The notes beneath the pieces are model-generated. The model ran no database searches. It was not told the origin of the DNA and saw nothing but the letters and a program-made list of their open reading frames with translations. 64,000 nucleotides of DNA, from contig NC_089591.1 in NCBI RefSeq assembly GCF_019320115.1, positions 56,978,078 to 57,042,077 of the forward strand. Reading direction: 5' to 3'. Source of the DNA: Miscanthus floridulus. Lineage: Eukaryota; Streptophyta; Magnoliopsida; Poales; Poaceae. Below are positions 10,899 through 24,500 of the stretch, piece by piece. Numbering within the stretch: the stretch's first letter is position 1; each line of letters opens with the position of its first letter. Position numbers and translations under genes: made by a program.

Positions 10899-12384
10899 AG
10901 ATGAAAGTGATGATAATGAGTTCAATCAATACTTGGCACGTCTAACCAAGAAAGATAAGTTGATGGTGCTCAAGCTCATAGAGAAAATTCAAGAGCAAGA
11001 AAAAACACTTCATGAGCAAGAAGAGTTTCTCATCAATAAGATCAAATGCTTGGAGAAGTTGACCAAAAAGCATGAAAAGCTTAAGTGCTCTCATGCTAGT
11101 TTGGTCGAAAGGTATGAGAACTGGTCAATTGAGCAAACTCATACTATTAACTCTCTATCTTGTGTTGCCAAATTAGAAGATGAGAATTATGTGCTCAAGG
11201 ACAAGGTGGAAAGGCTCACTAACAAGAATGAGATCTTACAAGAAGATCATGATGAGCTTTTGTGCTCTCATGAGAAGCTTATGGATTCTCATGTCATGCT
11301 AGAAATTGCTCATGAGGTTGTGGTAATAATGGTAAAATCATATCAACCTCACACTCACAAGTGCACATGTACACAAGTTCCATTTATTTTATCATGTGCT
11401 AACAATTGTTGCTATCAAGCAAGCCAACCTTCCATTGAGCATGTACTTGTAGAAATTTGTGATGATTCCATTACAAAAGAAAATGAAGAGCTCAAGGAAG
11501 AAGTTGAGAGGCTAAGAAGGGACTTGATTCAATGGAAGGGCAAGTGTAATGCTCAACCTTCTCAAGATAACTATAAAGACATGGTGAAGAAGATTGAGAA
11601 GGGATCAACCGAAGCTTGATGCATGCTTGATGCCAAAGTCAAGGGAAATTTTGAAGAAGTGCAATTTGTCCAAAATACATCAGTTCAACTCAAGACTGTA
11701 GAAGTTCTAGGATGCTGCGGTGCCGCACCTGGGTAGAACAGCAAAGCCTCCAAGGCCACCAAGGTGCAACTTCAACCAAACAAGACTCTCATCACTTGCT
11801 TTAGGTGCAAGAAGGAGGGTCACCATGTAAGAGATTGCTCCTTGAAAAAAAACAAAGGCATGAGTAAGATTCAAGAGAAGAAGATGGCTCATGCCAAGTG
11901 CCTCAAGTGTTTCAACATGGGACACAATGCCTCTATGTGTTCCAACAAGGTTGATGACCAAGCCACACTTCCAAAGAAGAAGACAAGAAGAAACAAGAGG
12001 AAGTGGTATGGTTGCAATGAGAAGGAACATGAAATTGGCTCATGTTCTAACAAGAAAAGTGAAAGCCTTGTGTCATCAAGAAAGAGGCTCATTAGCAAGG
12101 TAGCAAACAATAAGCAAGATGAAAAGATGTCTTACAAGATCAAGCACCGCATTTGCTACACTTGCCGAGGAAAGGGACATCTAAGTATGGATTGTCCCAT
12201 GGGTAACACTCCTAAGCTCAACTCATTAATTGATTCAAATTTGCTTAGGAGGCCCAAAAATGACACTTGTGTTAGAAAGGTGATTTGTTCACCACGTGCT
12301 AGCACAAAGGCCATTTTTGTGCCTAAATCTCTTGTGACTAACTTTGATGGACCAAACATAGTTTGGGTACCGAGTTGTGCTTGA
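10157..12384 (+). pseudogene. Sirevirus-type gag, broken
   Basis: The frame opens just after a TGA at 10154 with TISTSEKVSLELLLLDGSNY, a gag N-terminus of the DUF4219/UBN2 type, but no ATG remains. It runs through FLFSVLSEDVFDAIIFGDDE to about 10500, where the frame shifts by one base. The next part (10507-11619) has an acidic serine/glutamate run (SESESESE, 10845-10905), then a long Lys/Glu-rich coiled coil, and stops at a TGA at 11617. After ~140 bases the same frame resumes (11764-12384) with four zinc knuckles: CFRCKKEGHHVRDC, CLKCFNMGHNASMC, a degenerate YGCNEKEHEIGSC, and CYTCRGKGHLSMDC. A large gag with coiled coil and several knuckles fits Sireviruses. No protease or integrase follows. 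It cannot make an intact capsid protein as it stands. Confidence 0.8.
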
Positions 12385-12902
12385 TGAGCGTTGTAGGTAC
12401 TTGGAGGTGGTATGATGCTTTGGGGTGCTTGAGCAAGTTAATTGAAAATATCATCTCAAGGTATCAATCTTATTCATATTGTCTATTTTCTCAAAATTGA
12501 CCCAAGGACAACTTGATGGATATATTTCTAACTTTATACTCACCTCGGTAACTAGTACCTAATCCTTCCTAGCTAGCCACTTGACTTGTGTAGTCTCTAG
12601 TAGTTTACAAATATGTATGTGTTTGTGAATTGTTAAGAGTGGCTAGAGTATTTCAAGTTTAATGAATCTTTTGACATATGATGCTTTTAATATCTCTCTA
12701 GTAGAGCAAAATCTTATTCATGTTGTAGGTATGAGGAACCACCTTGCAAGGCAATCAAGCTAATGGCTATTGGTGATATTAGACCACAAGAAATCTAGAC
12801 CACTATAGAGGAGGATCCTCAAGTTGTAGCTGCTCCAAAACCAGCTGATGCAGCATCTGTGGCAGTGCCGCACCTCTGAGCGGTAGTGTCGCATAGCAAC
12901 AA
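12385..12902 (+). other. Non-coding Copia internal sequence
   Basis: AT-rich sequence follows the gag end with no open frame that continues pol. It contains another GGCAGTGCCGCAC motif (12861-12873) and ends in the target site AACAA (12898-12902) of the next insertion. Confidence 0.6.
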
Positions 12903-15900
12903 TGTGGTAGAACTGTCTAATCTAATGCCTCCCAGGAGTGCTCGTCTTCCATTAGACACTAAGCACTCGAAGGAGAACACCAAATTACTCAGTTCCGTCA
13001 GGCACACCCCAGGGGAGAACCCAAAAATCCATATTTTTCATTAGGATCACAAATGAGAGAATAAAGCTTACATCATCCTTAACCATTTCTTACATCACTG
13101 GTAATACAACATCAGAGTATAATGGTTATTGTTATAACAGCGGAATGTAATCATATTATCAGAGTTATGAACAATTTAATTGAACAGTGGAATATAAACA
13201 TGTGAACAGAGCTACAGCGGAAATAAATATCTATTCATGGCATGATGAAACATTAATAAATGAACTATGACAACAGATTATAAACTTTTGTTTATAAAAA
13301 TATTTGGTGAGAGTTATAAATAAAAACTATGATCGTAGCATAAAGAAAATCCTCTCTGAGCCCACCAGGAGTAATCCACACACAAAGGTCAGCTCTAGCA
13401 TCCACCTATCACCTGCAACAGGAGGAATAAAACCCTGAGTACTCAATTGTACTCAGCAAGACTTACCCGATAGGAGGAAAGAAAAAGACTCTAAGGATAT
13501 GCAAGGCTATCTGGCTTGTGGGTTCATTGCATCTGTAGGAAGCATTACTAAATGTGTGTCCTTATATTTGATTTTTATTAGCAGTGCATTAGTTCATTAA
13601 CTAACCATTCTATGTAAGCACCTGTACTACTTTTAAGCAGGTGGTAAGCAATCAGATTTCCTTTTCTTTTCCATCTTTCATCTTTCGGTTCTTACTATGG
13701 TGCTATAGTTAAGACAAGTCATACCGGAACACCGGCAATTCGTGAATCAATGCCCCTAGCTGGGTACCCCAAAAACACATGCCCTGCTTGTACCCAAGGC
13801 ACAAGTAGGACCAACCCATCACCCTCCTATCCTAGGTGTTCAGGTCCTCGTCCAAACTAGGACTCCAAGCCCCCGTCCCTTAGTCCCGAACTCAGTGCGG
13901 TGTAAGGACCTCCTAACCTAAAAACCACTAAGACAGTTGGTCTGGAAAGAGCCAGATCCATGACAAGAGAGCAACAAGTCTTCCAAGCGTCCATACCCAA
14001 GTATATGCTCAGGATAATAAGTCTATGATTTGCCTCGAGTCTTATACAATGGCCGATCCTTAACCGACACAGACAGGGAAAGCAGTGTAACCAAGCTATA
14101 CCCCGCATCCGCGGCGACACAACCTCTTACACCCACCAATACCCAAACCATATTCCTGCCCGATCACCATTTTCCTTTTCACCATTTTTATATATTCCAA
14201 GTGATAATAATCCAATAATATATTTCCTATCTCTCGCGAGTGACAACCATCACTCGACTTCTACCGGAGTCCTGTAGCTTAGCAATCTACACTATCTTGT
14301 CATACTAGTAAGACTCATAGGATAAAGATATATATATATGCAAGTGGATTTTATTCAACTCCTAAAAACTTAATACACAAATATAATTTAAAGTGCAGAA
14401 AAGTAAGAGTTATGCACCGGGGCTTGCCTGGGTAAGATATATATTAAAAAGTTAGTATCTGCATCTTTAGATAATCCACCATCAACTGAATAGAAAGCCT
14501 ATTGCATCATCTCCTAGAGAGAATACCATTACACCATCTTCGAATCCACAATTGTCCTTCAATCGATCCGTTGATCCATCATCGTACCTATATGATATGC
14601 ATTGATGCAATGCAAAGACATAATTAATCAACTGCAATCGTGACTCGTAAAATACGATTTATGCCTCTCAAGTTAATGGGCTAGTTCTAACGATGACCGT
14701 ACTTAGGCTACATATACATGTTGTCGGATAAGACATTATTTCCCAACAACCATTTTAGTTATATAAACCAAGGTTGTTTCTTTATTCTATTCTATCAATT
14801 TAATCTTTATTCGCAATAGGACATCATTATCTATTTAGCAAACTAATTATTCCGGAGCTACAAAAATTACAGTGAGTACCTAATATTGCTAGGAGCCTAC
14901 TGTAAAAATTTCAGATCCAACACTATTACTAATTTATCACAACAATTCCTACAAGTTTATATTTTTACAATATTAAGTATCTTAAATTAATTATATAGCT
15001 TCCAAGAATATTATCAAACTACATGAGCAAAATATACTAACAGGTAGATCATGATTTTAGGAGACTAACAAAATTGGTCTTACAATTTTTAGATTCCTAT
15101 ACCATTTTATATTGATTTTACAATTTAAACTAGAAATCTATTTTAGAAAAGCATTTCGGAAATGGAAAGGGTTGGCGGCCACTAATTGGCCCAGAAGAAA
15201 ACTACGCACACGCGGCCCAGGCGTGGCGGCACAGGTCGGCCCAAGTGTGCGGCATGGCCCACAGGGGTGCGCGACCCAGCAGCACATCGTGGCACTAGGT
15301 GGACGCGTGGCCAGCGGCCCAGGCGAATGAGCGGCCAGCCCACGCGCAGGAGCAGGCTAGCCCAGCGCGTAGCGCAAGCGGCCTAGACGCCAGACTGGTG
15401 GCCCACCATCACACACAAGGCAGCGGCCCACACGGCCAAGTCCAACACAATGATAGTTTTGTAGAAACGTCCCTACGCTTCTGTCTATTTGGTACTCTAC
15501 TGTGCATATGAGTCATCCAATTCGTAGTAATCACCCTAGAAATATTCAATCCTTACCTCAGGGTCCCTCTCATCATCCTCAAAGCATAGCACTAAACAGA
15601 GCCACCGGCCGGTGGTGGTGGCAATGGCGCTGTGGGGCCAAGGAAGGCACGGCGATGATGGAGGCGGTGCGTAGGGGCAGCGAGGGCACTAGCCGCTCCT
15701 ATGGGCGCTGGCAGCATGGCCATGGGCGGCTCGAGGTAGCCTATCCATGCACCCACGTGAGCAACCACTAGGCTACAGCGACACAACCCGGCAAGGCCTG
15801 CCAATGGATACGCGGGGCAGCGGCGGGTGGCCGTGGCACACCGAGGGGCTATGCAGCGGACTCGGCTGGCACATGGTCAACGATGACATGACCCGTGACT

Positions 15901-17358
15901 TCTCGACAGTGTAGGCATAGGAAGGCAGGGAAGGTAGTGCTGCAGGATGGCTCCACAGCTTCGGTGGCCTAGCGTGGGGGAGCGAGTCAAGACGAAGCCA
16001 CGCGCGGCTTCGGTGAGTGGAAGGAGAGTGGCAGGGTGCTATGGCCGGATGGCCCTACGGTGGAGGCGCTTCAGCAGTGAGCAGTGCATGCACGAGGGTG
16101 CCTAGGTGGTAGCGGGGACACCGATGTGCGGGTACGAAAGGAGCCACGGTGCGAGGAACAATAGCGCTACGCTGAGAGACGCAGAAGGATGGCATAGACC
16201 AGAGGAGGGGCGAGCAGGAGCTGGGGTAGCGACTCTGGTGCGGGCCAATGGAGCTTCGCGCGCGGTGGCCATGCGTCGGCGGGCATGGCCTTGGGGGTGC
16301 TGTAGGACAGCGGCATGGCAGCACCAACCTGCCCAAGGCTAGTAGAGGAAGGTGAGGCGAGGTCTGACGATGGTGGCGCAGTCTGTGAGTACTCGCGCGA
16401 GACAGCAGTGAGTAGAGAAGTGGTGTGCCGGGCCAGACCAAGAGAGATGGCCGACCATGGTGAGGCGTGGACGAATCAGCGATGCGGGCTTGGCAACTAC
16501 GGTGATGGCCATGGGGCAGCAGGACCAACGTAGTCCATGGCACGCCACAGATGGACTGAAGCTGAGTCACCACCTCATGGCTGTAGAAAAGGAAAGGGAG
16601 AGAGGGGGGGCACACGCGTGTGAGACAGCAACGATAGCGGGCCACGGCGATGTCAAGGACAGGGCAGGGGATAGGGGCGCAGATGGCATAGCATGGCCGG
16701 TGCCAGTGCACGTGTAGGCAGGGAGTGGACATGGCATGGCAGGAGCAGGGCCACGTGCTCTCCTAGGGGAAATTTCAAGCGAAGCAGTACACGGCAGCAG
16801 CAGGGACAACACAAGCTCCACGTGCTATGGCACGTCACAGAAGCAGATAGGGAAAAAGAAAGAGCAAGCAATCGACTCGATAGCGTGGCGTGACATAATA
16901 ATTTGGGTGATTCAAGCGGTCAAGACGGTAGCTGTCGTGGATACGTTACCAATTTATCTGAGGACTAAAACAAGTCTATACGTAAACATAAACATGTCAC
17001 TATACCAAAGCTTTTCAACTGAGCGTGCTTATCAAAATAAACACAAGGATATATATATATATCATTTTATTTATTAATGGATTTTATTTTATTTATAAAA
17101 GTTACTTTTCATGCTTAATCTAATAGAACAAACCATTCGCCATTTACTTGCTAGAATTGTCGTCAGACATCCCTAAATATTTTTATGCACTGAGCAATTT
17201 AACTTGGCATTTATTTGATTCCACCAAAGTGAGTCACACAGAATTCACTCATCGTTCCTCTTAGGCTTTAAATCAAAAATCCAAGAAACTCGCTTTGGAA
17301 ATTTTTCTTAGGCCTAAATCGCGGTGCTAAACGAGCTCGTAACACCAGGGGTGTTACA
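12903..17358 (-). mobile_element. Large solo-LTR-like insertion, 4.46 kb
   Basis: The segment starts TGTGGTAGAAC and ends GGTGTTACA, giving TG...CA ends. It is flanked by the perfect 5 bp duplication AACAA (12898-12902 and 17359-17363), and the Copia sequence resumes on the far side. On the minus strand it begins TGTAACACCCCTGGTGTTAC, a start I associate with long grass Gypsy-type LTRs. The intron-like CTTACCCG...TGAGTAC...CAACAGG block at 13411-13471 recurs at 52318-52371. A GC-rich core (15150-16900) yields many overlapping open frames on both strands with no recognisable domain. There is no gag, pol or second LTR, so a solo LTR is the best reading; a small non-autonomous element is possible. 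The superfamily is inferred. Confidence 0.75.
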
Positions 17359-20300
17359 AACAAGAAGCAGCAGTTGACAACAGTCTAGTTCGAGGACAAA
17401 ACATACAACCCATCTTTGAGCAAGAAGAAGATGAAACTCAAATGAAAGGTGAAATCAAGACCAATCTCTAGTGCCACAACCAAGAGCTCACCAAAATATT
17501 AAAAAGGAGTGGTAATCTCTAAAATCACAAGTGCATGATATTTTCAAATTTTACTCCTTTGTGTCTTGTGTAGCCACTTGGGAAAATAAAGCACTTGAGG
17601 ATATAAATTGGTTGTTGGTCATTCTGGAAGAAAAGTATGATTGAAATTGAATTGATCATCCACACCAAGCAACATACATGACTTGGGTTTTCTTTGTGGA
17701 CTTCAAACCAAGAAATATCAACAAAGCCAAGAATAAAGAATCAAGCTCAAGTAGAGGCACTTATCACTCATAGTTCAAGAATTCTCTACTTGATGGAATC
17801 TTGTCTTATGGTAGATTGTCAAATTCTCATTCTTATCTTATGGCCATCTACATGTTCTAATGATTGTAAGTATTTTTTGGCATAGTTCAATTTGATTACT
17901 CTATTGTTGCCATGACCTAGACATAGAGTGAAATCCCAAGTTCTTAAATGAATAAAGTGCTATCTGAGGAATTCAAATACTTAGAGCACTTACCAAAGTG
18001 GAAGTTACTCTATGACTAATCTTTCTCTCTAAGTGATTTATGTAGTCTCACTAAATGAGAATGTGTTTCTCAAATGGAGTGTGCTATCATAGGAAGATCA
18101 TCAATCCAAAACTATGTGATGTGCTCTCTCTCTCTCTAGTTAATTTGGAATTGATTCATCTATTTTAGCCACTCACCATAATATGGCTTAAACCTACCCT
18201 TTTGGACTTAATTGACCAACCATGCACATTTATATTTACATTCCACTCAAAAGAATGTGCATGAGGGTTTAAGGGAGATTTAGTCCATGTTATGAGGTTT
18301 CTCTATTTTAGTAACCCATTTGTCTTCAACACATAAAAGGTTACTAAATGAGAAACTAGTGCTTGTGTTACTAATGCCCTCTTGTGTTGAGCTTATTTAT
18401 AGAAAATCAAGAGAAAGAGGTTATGCTTGTTTAACTAAATAAATCACAAGCCCATGGTTACTCTTCACCTGAAGAAAGATGAGGTTGCTAGAGGCCAAAT
18501 TTTTAGTTTGGATAAAATCAAGTTTGAGGTTGAGTTGGATAAGCTATATTGGAAGAATTCATAAGACTACAAGTATCAATAAAATAACTGAATGGAAATA
18601 ACATCTTGTGAGTACTCTCAACCAAATTCACCTCAAGATTGTACAAGAAGAAGAGAAGAATAGGGAATTATCATATCTGTCCAGAAAATTGAAATTTTGA
18701 ATTAGCTGCCTTCAAGCATGGATTTGGAAGTTTAAATACAGATGAATTGGCCTAAAACTTTGTGAGCATGCTATACACATATAGTACTTGTTACTATACA
18801 GTTGGCATGAAGATTAGTTTATAAGAAAGTCAGTTGTCAGCTTTAGCACTGTAGTTTTAGACCTTAGCAGTTTTGATAGAAAATTGATTTGACTGACCAA
18901 ATGGAGCCCAAATGAGCTAAAATTTTCACAGCAGTTAGAGGATTCATGGTCCACATCTCATCCAAATTTCATACATATTGGACTAGTGGTCTGAGGGATA
19001 TAATTTTTTTTCCAAAGAAGACTGAATCTAAAAACTCATTGTATTGAATTGGATTGCATTGTAACAAGATTAAGTTGGCTCTCAAGATTAGTCATGAATG
19101 ATCAGTAAAATTGAGATGCATCAGTTTAGTCCAAAGGAGTTGCAATCAAATTACAAGCAACAATAAGTAGATACAATCAGTTGGAACTAGCTGAAATCAA
19201 ATGAAAGCAACTGTAACCAGCTGAAACTAATTGGACTGCAAGCAGCTTGAAGGAGTTTGAGTCAATTGAAATATAGTGTAAACTTCTCCCTTGACCTCAT
19301 AATTATTGATGTGCATGAGTGTACTTTGTGTACCCTTGTATGCACAATTTGAGGGGGAGTTTAGCCTATATCTTGTGGGACTAATGGTTTCTTTCAAAGT
19401 TAATATTGAGTAGTCTCACACACATTAAAAAAGAACATCAAAGGAGGATGTATGGTTTGAATGGAATCCTTGGGTGCTCCAAAGGTTATTCTAGGAGGTC
19501 TTGGTCTTTATAAACCAAGTACTCCTGGTTTATTATCGAATGCTCCAATTCTTTAGTGGAACTAGATTTGAATGAGTTGGAGAAAATAACTGAAGAGTGA
19601 GCTTTCATTGCTATTTCACCTCTCTATAGCTCATCATATGCACATAATCCATCCCATTGATCACCCAGGATCTTATCAACAAAGAGTGGTAACTCCTAGT
19701 TCACTATTTGCTAAATTCATGAATTTTACCTTTGCTCTATGTGTGAGTTGCTTTAGGTAAAGAAAGAACTAGGAACCAAATATGGATCTTGGATGATCAT
19801 AAGAGCTCTAATTCACCATGAGTCAGCAAGTGAAGAACTATGGCTATCCAAATCATTAAGTCTGACTTATGATGGTCATATCAATGTGGTGATCTATCTA
19901 TCTTGGTGGTGGTATGTTTCCTTGGCATAATTTCAATTGTTGCAGATTTATCATGCCTTGACCAAGATATAGGATGAACTCCTCTTGACTCTTAAACCGA
20001 TTCAAGTGCACTTCACAAGTAATTCGAGTACTTGATGCACATATTAAGGGGGAGCCTGTTCTATGTCTTGTGTTTTTGAGACTAACCTTTTCTTCTAGTG
20101 AATTTGTAGTCTCTCGGTGAGAATGAATTTCTCATGGGTATGCTACATTGACTCAATCCAAATTGGTTAAGTTATATCTCGTATTCATTTGGATTGCATT
20201 TTTATCTCTTAAGTAGCTACTTCCCATAATATAGCTTAAATTCCCTTGTTTGGACTTAATTGACCAAAAGTGCATATGTTCTTGCCATCCACATATATGT

Positions 20301-21529
20301 ATGCACTATCAAAAAGAGGGAATTTAGTCTATGTTATGAGGTTTTGCAATTAGTGATCTACATGCCTTCCACATCCAAAATGATCACTAGTTGTGAAACT
20401 CTGGCTTGTGTAATTTAATGCTATCTCTTGTCTTTATGAGCATTCCCTAGATGACATCATGAGATACAAGAATCCATTCCAATTGGCATCAACTTGTGAC
20501 TCTCCTTCAAGTGGTGTCAAAACTATGAAGATCATATTTCAATTAGTATTAGTGGATAATCTTTCAATTCAGTATATCAAGAAATTGGTCTTCAGTTGGT
20601 ATCTCAAAATGACAAGAAGAGCTAGCAATGGAATTTCAAACGAGATCAAGCACAAGTTTGTGAAATCTTCATGAAGGTCATGATTAAAAGAGATGGGCAC
20701 AAATGAAATCTTTTTGCATTATGCCAAGCCCATCAAAGCACTAAATCCAAAATATCATGATCGCGGTGGAGATTATGAGGCTTAGAACAAAGGTATATCG
20801 CTCCATGAACTCTTGTACTACCTTTGTGCATCTAGACCTTTACATGCTAGTGTGTGCATGTGTATGCAATACTTTAAGTCACACCATGAGTTTGTTCTTG
20901 TGGTGATGATTAGAGAATTATTTAGATATTTGGTTGATATCTCTTGTGGTGATGGCATGAGTCAGTCTCATGTTAAAAGTGTCATCTAAGTGAGGTATGA
21001 GCCAAATATGCTAACTTATCAAGAATCTTGACTTAACATGTTGCATACTTTGTTTGATAGAAAACTCAGGAGAGAAATCCTATATGCTAAACTTTTACCT
21101 ACCTCTTGCCCTCACTTGTCTACCATTATTTTTTCCTTTTGGTGGAGAGATCCTTTTTGGAGATTATTGCCAAAGGGGAAGAAATATTGAGAGAGTGTAA
21201 GGGAAAGAGATTGATATGAAGATTTAAAGGGGTAAAAGGGAGGTATATAAGATTTTTCAATTTTTATTGTGTTGTGTGTGCAAGGATAGTTTAAATTGAT
21301 GCTCTTGATAAGGACCATATATGCTAGTGTGTGATGTTCATGCTTTGAATGATGTGTTATTTATTTTCTTTGACTGCCACGTGCGGTAGTGCCACGCTAA
21401 CTCATGGAAGTGTCACACATGATAGCTTCAGAAACTTCTTAAGTGTATGAACTGCCATGAGCATCACGTTTATCATGATGACACCTTGCACCCCACGGAT
21501 GCTAAGATATAGAAGAGTTCCCACACTTT
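17359..21529 (+). mobile_element. Copia 3' internal region, copy 1
   Basis: After the AACAA duplication the sequence resumes with a short stretch resembling the linker between integrase and RT, reading as a Glu/Gln/Lys-rich frame with stops (17364-17520). About 4 kb of non-coding DNA follows. No RT, RNase H or envelope-like frame is present; the longest frames are about 70 codons. A 71-codon frame at 20459 recurs in each copy only because the copies are nearly identical. The region contains several polypurine-tract-like modules. It ends at 21529, before reaching the LTR, where the 5.83 kb duplication joins. Confidence 0.75.
18240..20440 (+). repeat. Series of polypurine-tract-like modules
   Basis: Four related modules share a purine run followed by a TTTAGTC(T/C)ATGTTATGAGG-like or ACTAAT...AGTCTC segment: GGGTTTAAGGGAGA at 18266, TTGAGGGGGAG at 19349, TTAAGGGGGAG at 20044 and AAAAGAGGGAA at 20311. 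Sireviruses are known for multiple polypurine tracts before the 3' LTR. The same series recurs in the other copies (for example purine runs at 25187, 25882, 29921, 30616, 34656 and 35350). Confidence 0.65.
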
Positions 21530-24500
21530 CTCCTATGGGCGCTGGCAGCATGGCCATGGGCGGCTCGAGGTAGCCTATCCACACACCCACGTGAGCAACC
21601 ACTAGGCTATAGCGACGCAACCCGGCAAGGCCTGCCGATGGATACGCGGGGCAGCGGCGGGTGGTCGTGGCACACCGAGGGGCTGTGCAGCGGACTCGGC
21701 TGGCACATGGTCAACGATGACATGACCCATGACTTCTCGACAGCGTAGGCATAGGAAGGCAGGGAAGGTAGTGCTGCAGGACGGCTCCACAGCTCCGGCG
21801 GCCTAGCGTGGGGGAGCGAGTCGAGACGAAGCCACGCGCGGCTTCGGTGAGTGGAAGGAGAGTGGCAGGGTGCTATGGCCGGACGACCCTATGGTGGAGG
21901 CGCTTCAGCAGTGAGCAGTGCGCGCACGAGGGTGCCTAGGTGGCAACGGGGACACCGATGTGCGGGTACGAAAGGAGCCACGGTGCGAGGAGCAATAGCG
22001 TTACGCTGAGAGACGCAGAAGGATGGCATAGACCAGAGGAGGGGCGAGCAGGAGCTGGGGTAGCGACTCTGGTGCGGGCCAATGGAGCTTCGCGCGCGGT
22101 GGCCATGCGTCGGCGGGCATGGCCTTGGGGTGCTGTAGGACAGCGGCATGGCAGCACCAACCTGCCCAAGGCTAGTAGAGGAAGGCGAGGCGAGGTCTGA
22201 CGATGGTGGCACAGTCTGTGAGTACTCGTGCGAGACAGCAGTGAGTAGAGAAGTGGTGTGCCGGGCCAGACCAAGAGAGATGGCCGACCACGGTGAGGCG
22301 TGGACGAATCAGCGATGCGGGCTCAGCAACTGCGGTGATGGCCATGGGGCAGTAGGACCAACGCAGTCCGTGGCACGCCACGGATGGACTGAAGCTGAGT
22401 CACCACCTCATGGCTGTAGAAAAGGAAAGGGAGAGAGGGGGGGCACACGCGTGTGAGACAGCAACGATAGCGGGCCACGGCGATGTTAAGGACAGGGCAG
22501 GGGATAGGGGCGCAGATGGCATAGCATGGCCGGTGCTAGTGCACGTGTAGGCAGGGAGTGGACATGGCGTGGCAGGAGCAGGGCCACGTGCTCTCCTAGG
22601 GGAAATTTCAAGCGAAGCAGTACACGGCAGCAGCAGGGACGACACAAGCTCCACGTGCTACGGCACGTCACAGAAGCAGATAGGGAAAAAGAAAGAGCAA
22701 GCAATCGACTCGATAGCGTGGCGTGACATAATAATTTGGGTGATTCAAGCGGTCAGGACGGTAGCTGTCGTGGGTACGTTACCAATTTATCTGAGGACTA
22801 AAACAAGTCTATATGTAAACATAAACATGTCACTAGACCAAAGCTTTTCAACTGAGCGTGCTTATCAAAATAAACACAAGGATATATATATATATATCGT
22901 TTTATTTATTAATGGATTTTATTTTATTTATAAAAGTTACTTTTCATGCTTAATCTAATAGAACAAACCATTCGCCATTTACTTGCTAGAATTGTCGTCA
23001 GACATCCCTAAATATTTTTATGCACTGAGCAATTTAACTTGGCGTTTATTTGATTCCACCAAAGTGAGTCACACAGAATTCACTCATCGTTCCTCTTAGG
23101 CTTTAAATCAAAAATCCAAGAAACTCGCTTTGGAAATTTTTCTTAGGCCTAAATCGCGGTGCTAAATGAGCTCGTAACACCAGGGGTGTTACAAACAAGA
23201 AGCAGCAGTTGACAACAGTCTAGTTCGAGGACAAAACATACAACCCATCTTTGAGCAAGAAGAAGATGAAACTCAAATGAAAGGTGAAATCAAGACCAAT
23301 CTCTAGTGCCACAACCAAGAGCTCACCAAAATATTAAAAAGGAGTGGTAATCTCTAAAATCACAAGTGCATGATATTTTCAAATTTTACTCATTTGTGTC
23401 TTGTGTAGCCACTTGGGAAAATAAAGCACTTGAGGATATAAATTGGTTGTTGGTCATTCTGGAAGAAAAGTATGATTGGAATTGAATTGATCATCCACAC
23501 CAAGCAACATACATGACTTGGGTTTTCTTTGTGGACTTCAAACCAAGAAATATCAACAAAGCCAAGAATAAAGAATCAAGCTCAAGTAGAGGCACTTATC
23601 ACTCATAGTTCAAGAATTCTCTACTTGATGGAATCTTGTCTTATGGTAGATTGTCAAATTCTCATTCTTATCTTATGGCCATCTACATGTTCTAATGATT
23701 GTAAGTATTTTTTTGGCATAGTTCAATTTGATTACTCTATTGTTGCCATGACCTAGACATAGAGTGAAATCCCAAGTTCTTAAATGAATAAAGTGCTATG
23801 TGAGGAATTCAAATACTTAGAGCACTTACCAAAGTGGAAGTTACTCTATGACTAATCTTTCTCTCTAAGTGATTTATGTAGTCTCACTAAATGAGAATGT
23901 GTTTCTCAAATGGAGTGTGCTATCATAGGAAGATCATCAATCCAAAACTATGTGATGTGCTCTCTCTCTCTCTAGTTAATTTGGAATTGATTCATCTATT
24001 TTAGCCACTCACCATAATATGGCTTAAACCTACCCTTTTGGACTTAATTGACCAACCATGCACATTTATATTTACATTCCACTCAAAAGAATGTGCATGA
24101 GGGTTTAAGGGAGATTTAGTCCATGTTATGAGGTTTCTCTATTTTAGTAACCCATTTGTCTTCAACACATAAAAGGTTACTAAATGAGAAACTAGTGCTT
24201 GTGTTACTAATGCCCTCTTGTGTTGAGCTTATTTATAGAAAATCAAGAGAAAGAGGTTATGCTTGTTTAACTAAATAAATCACAAGCCCATGGTTACTCT
24301 TCACCTGAAGAAAGATGAGGTTGCTAGAGGCCAAATTTTTAGTTTGGATAAAATCAAGTTTGAGGTTGAGTTGGATAAGCTATATTGGAAGAATTCATAA
24401 GACTACAAGTATCAATAAAATAACTGAATGGAAATAACATCTTGTGAGTACTCTCAACCAAATTCACCTCAAGATTGTACAAGAAGAAGAGAAGAATAGG

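Larger units (their letters stand above)
15696..21529 (+). repeat. 5.83 kb tandem duplication, copy 1
   Basis: This segment starts inside the GC-rich core of the solo-LTR-like insertion and ends in the Copia 3' region at CACACTTT. It is followed directly by a second copy (21530-27365). Copy 1 carries private states, such as AATACAGATG near 18737 and GAAGATTTAAAGG near 21219, where all later copies have AATACTGATG and GAGGATTTAAAGG. Confidence 0.9.

Noticed and set aside
16055..16732. 225-codon minus-strand open frame and its near-copy around 21889-22274
   Set aside because: It lies in the GC-rich core of an LTR-like insertion, overlaps many frames on both strands, has biased His/Pro/Arg/Cys composition and no domain. 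The frame is cut up in the second copy.
20459..20674. 71-codon frame repeated four times (20459, 26295, 31029, 35764)
   Set aside because: The copies are nearly identical because of recent duplication, so the open frame carries no independent evidence. It has no motif and no start context, and lies in the non-coding tail.
21112..21318. 68-codon minus-strand frame repeated four times
   Set aside because: Same reason: recent sequence identity of the copies, opposite strand to the element, no domain.
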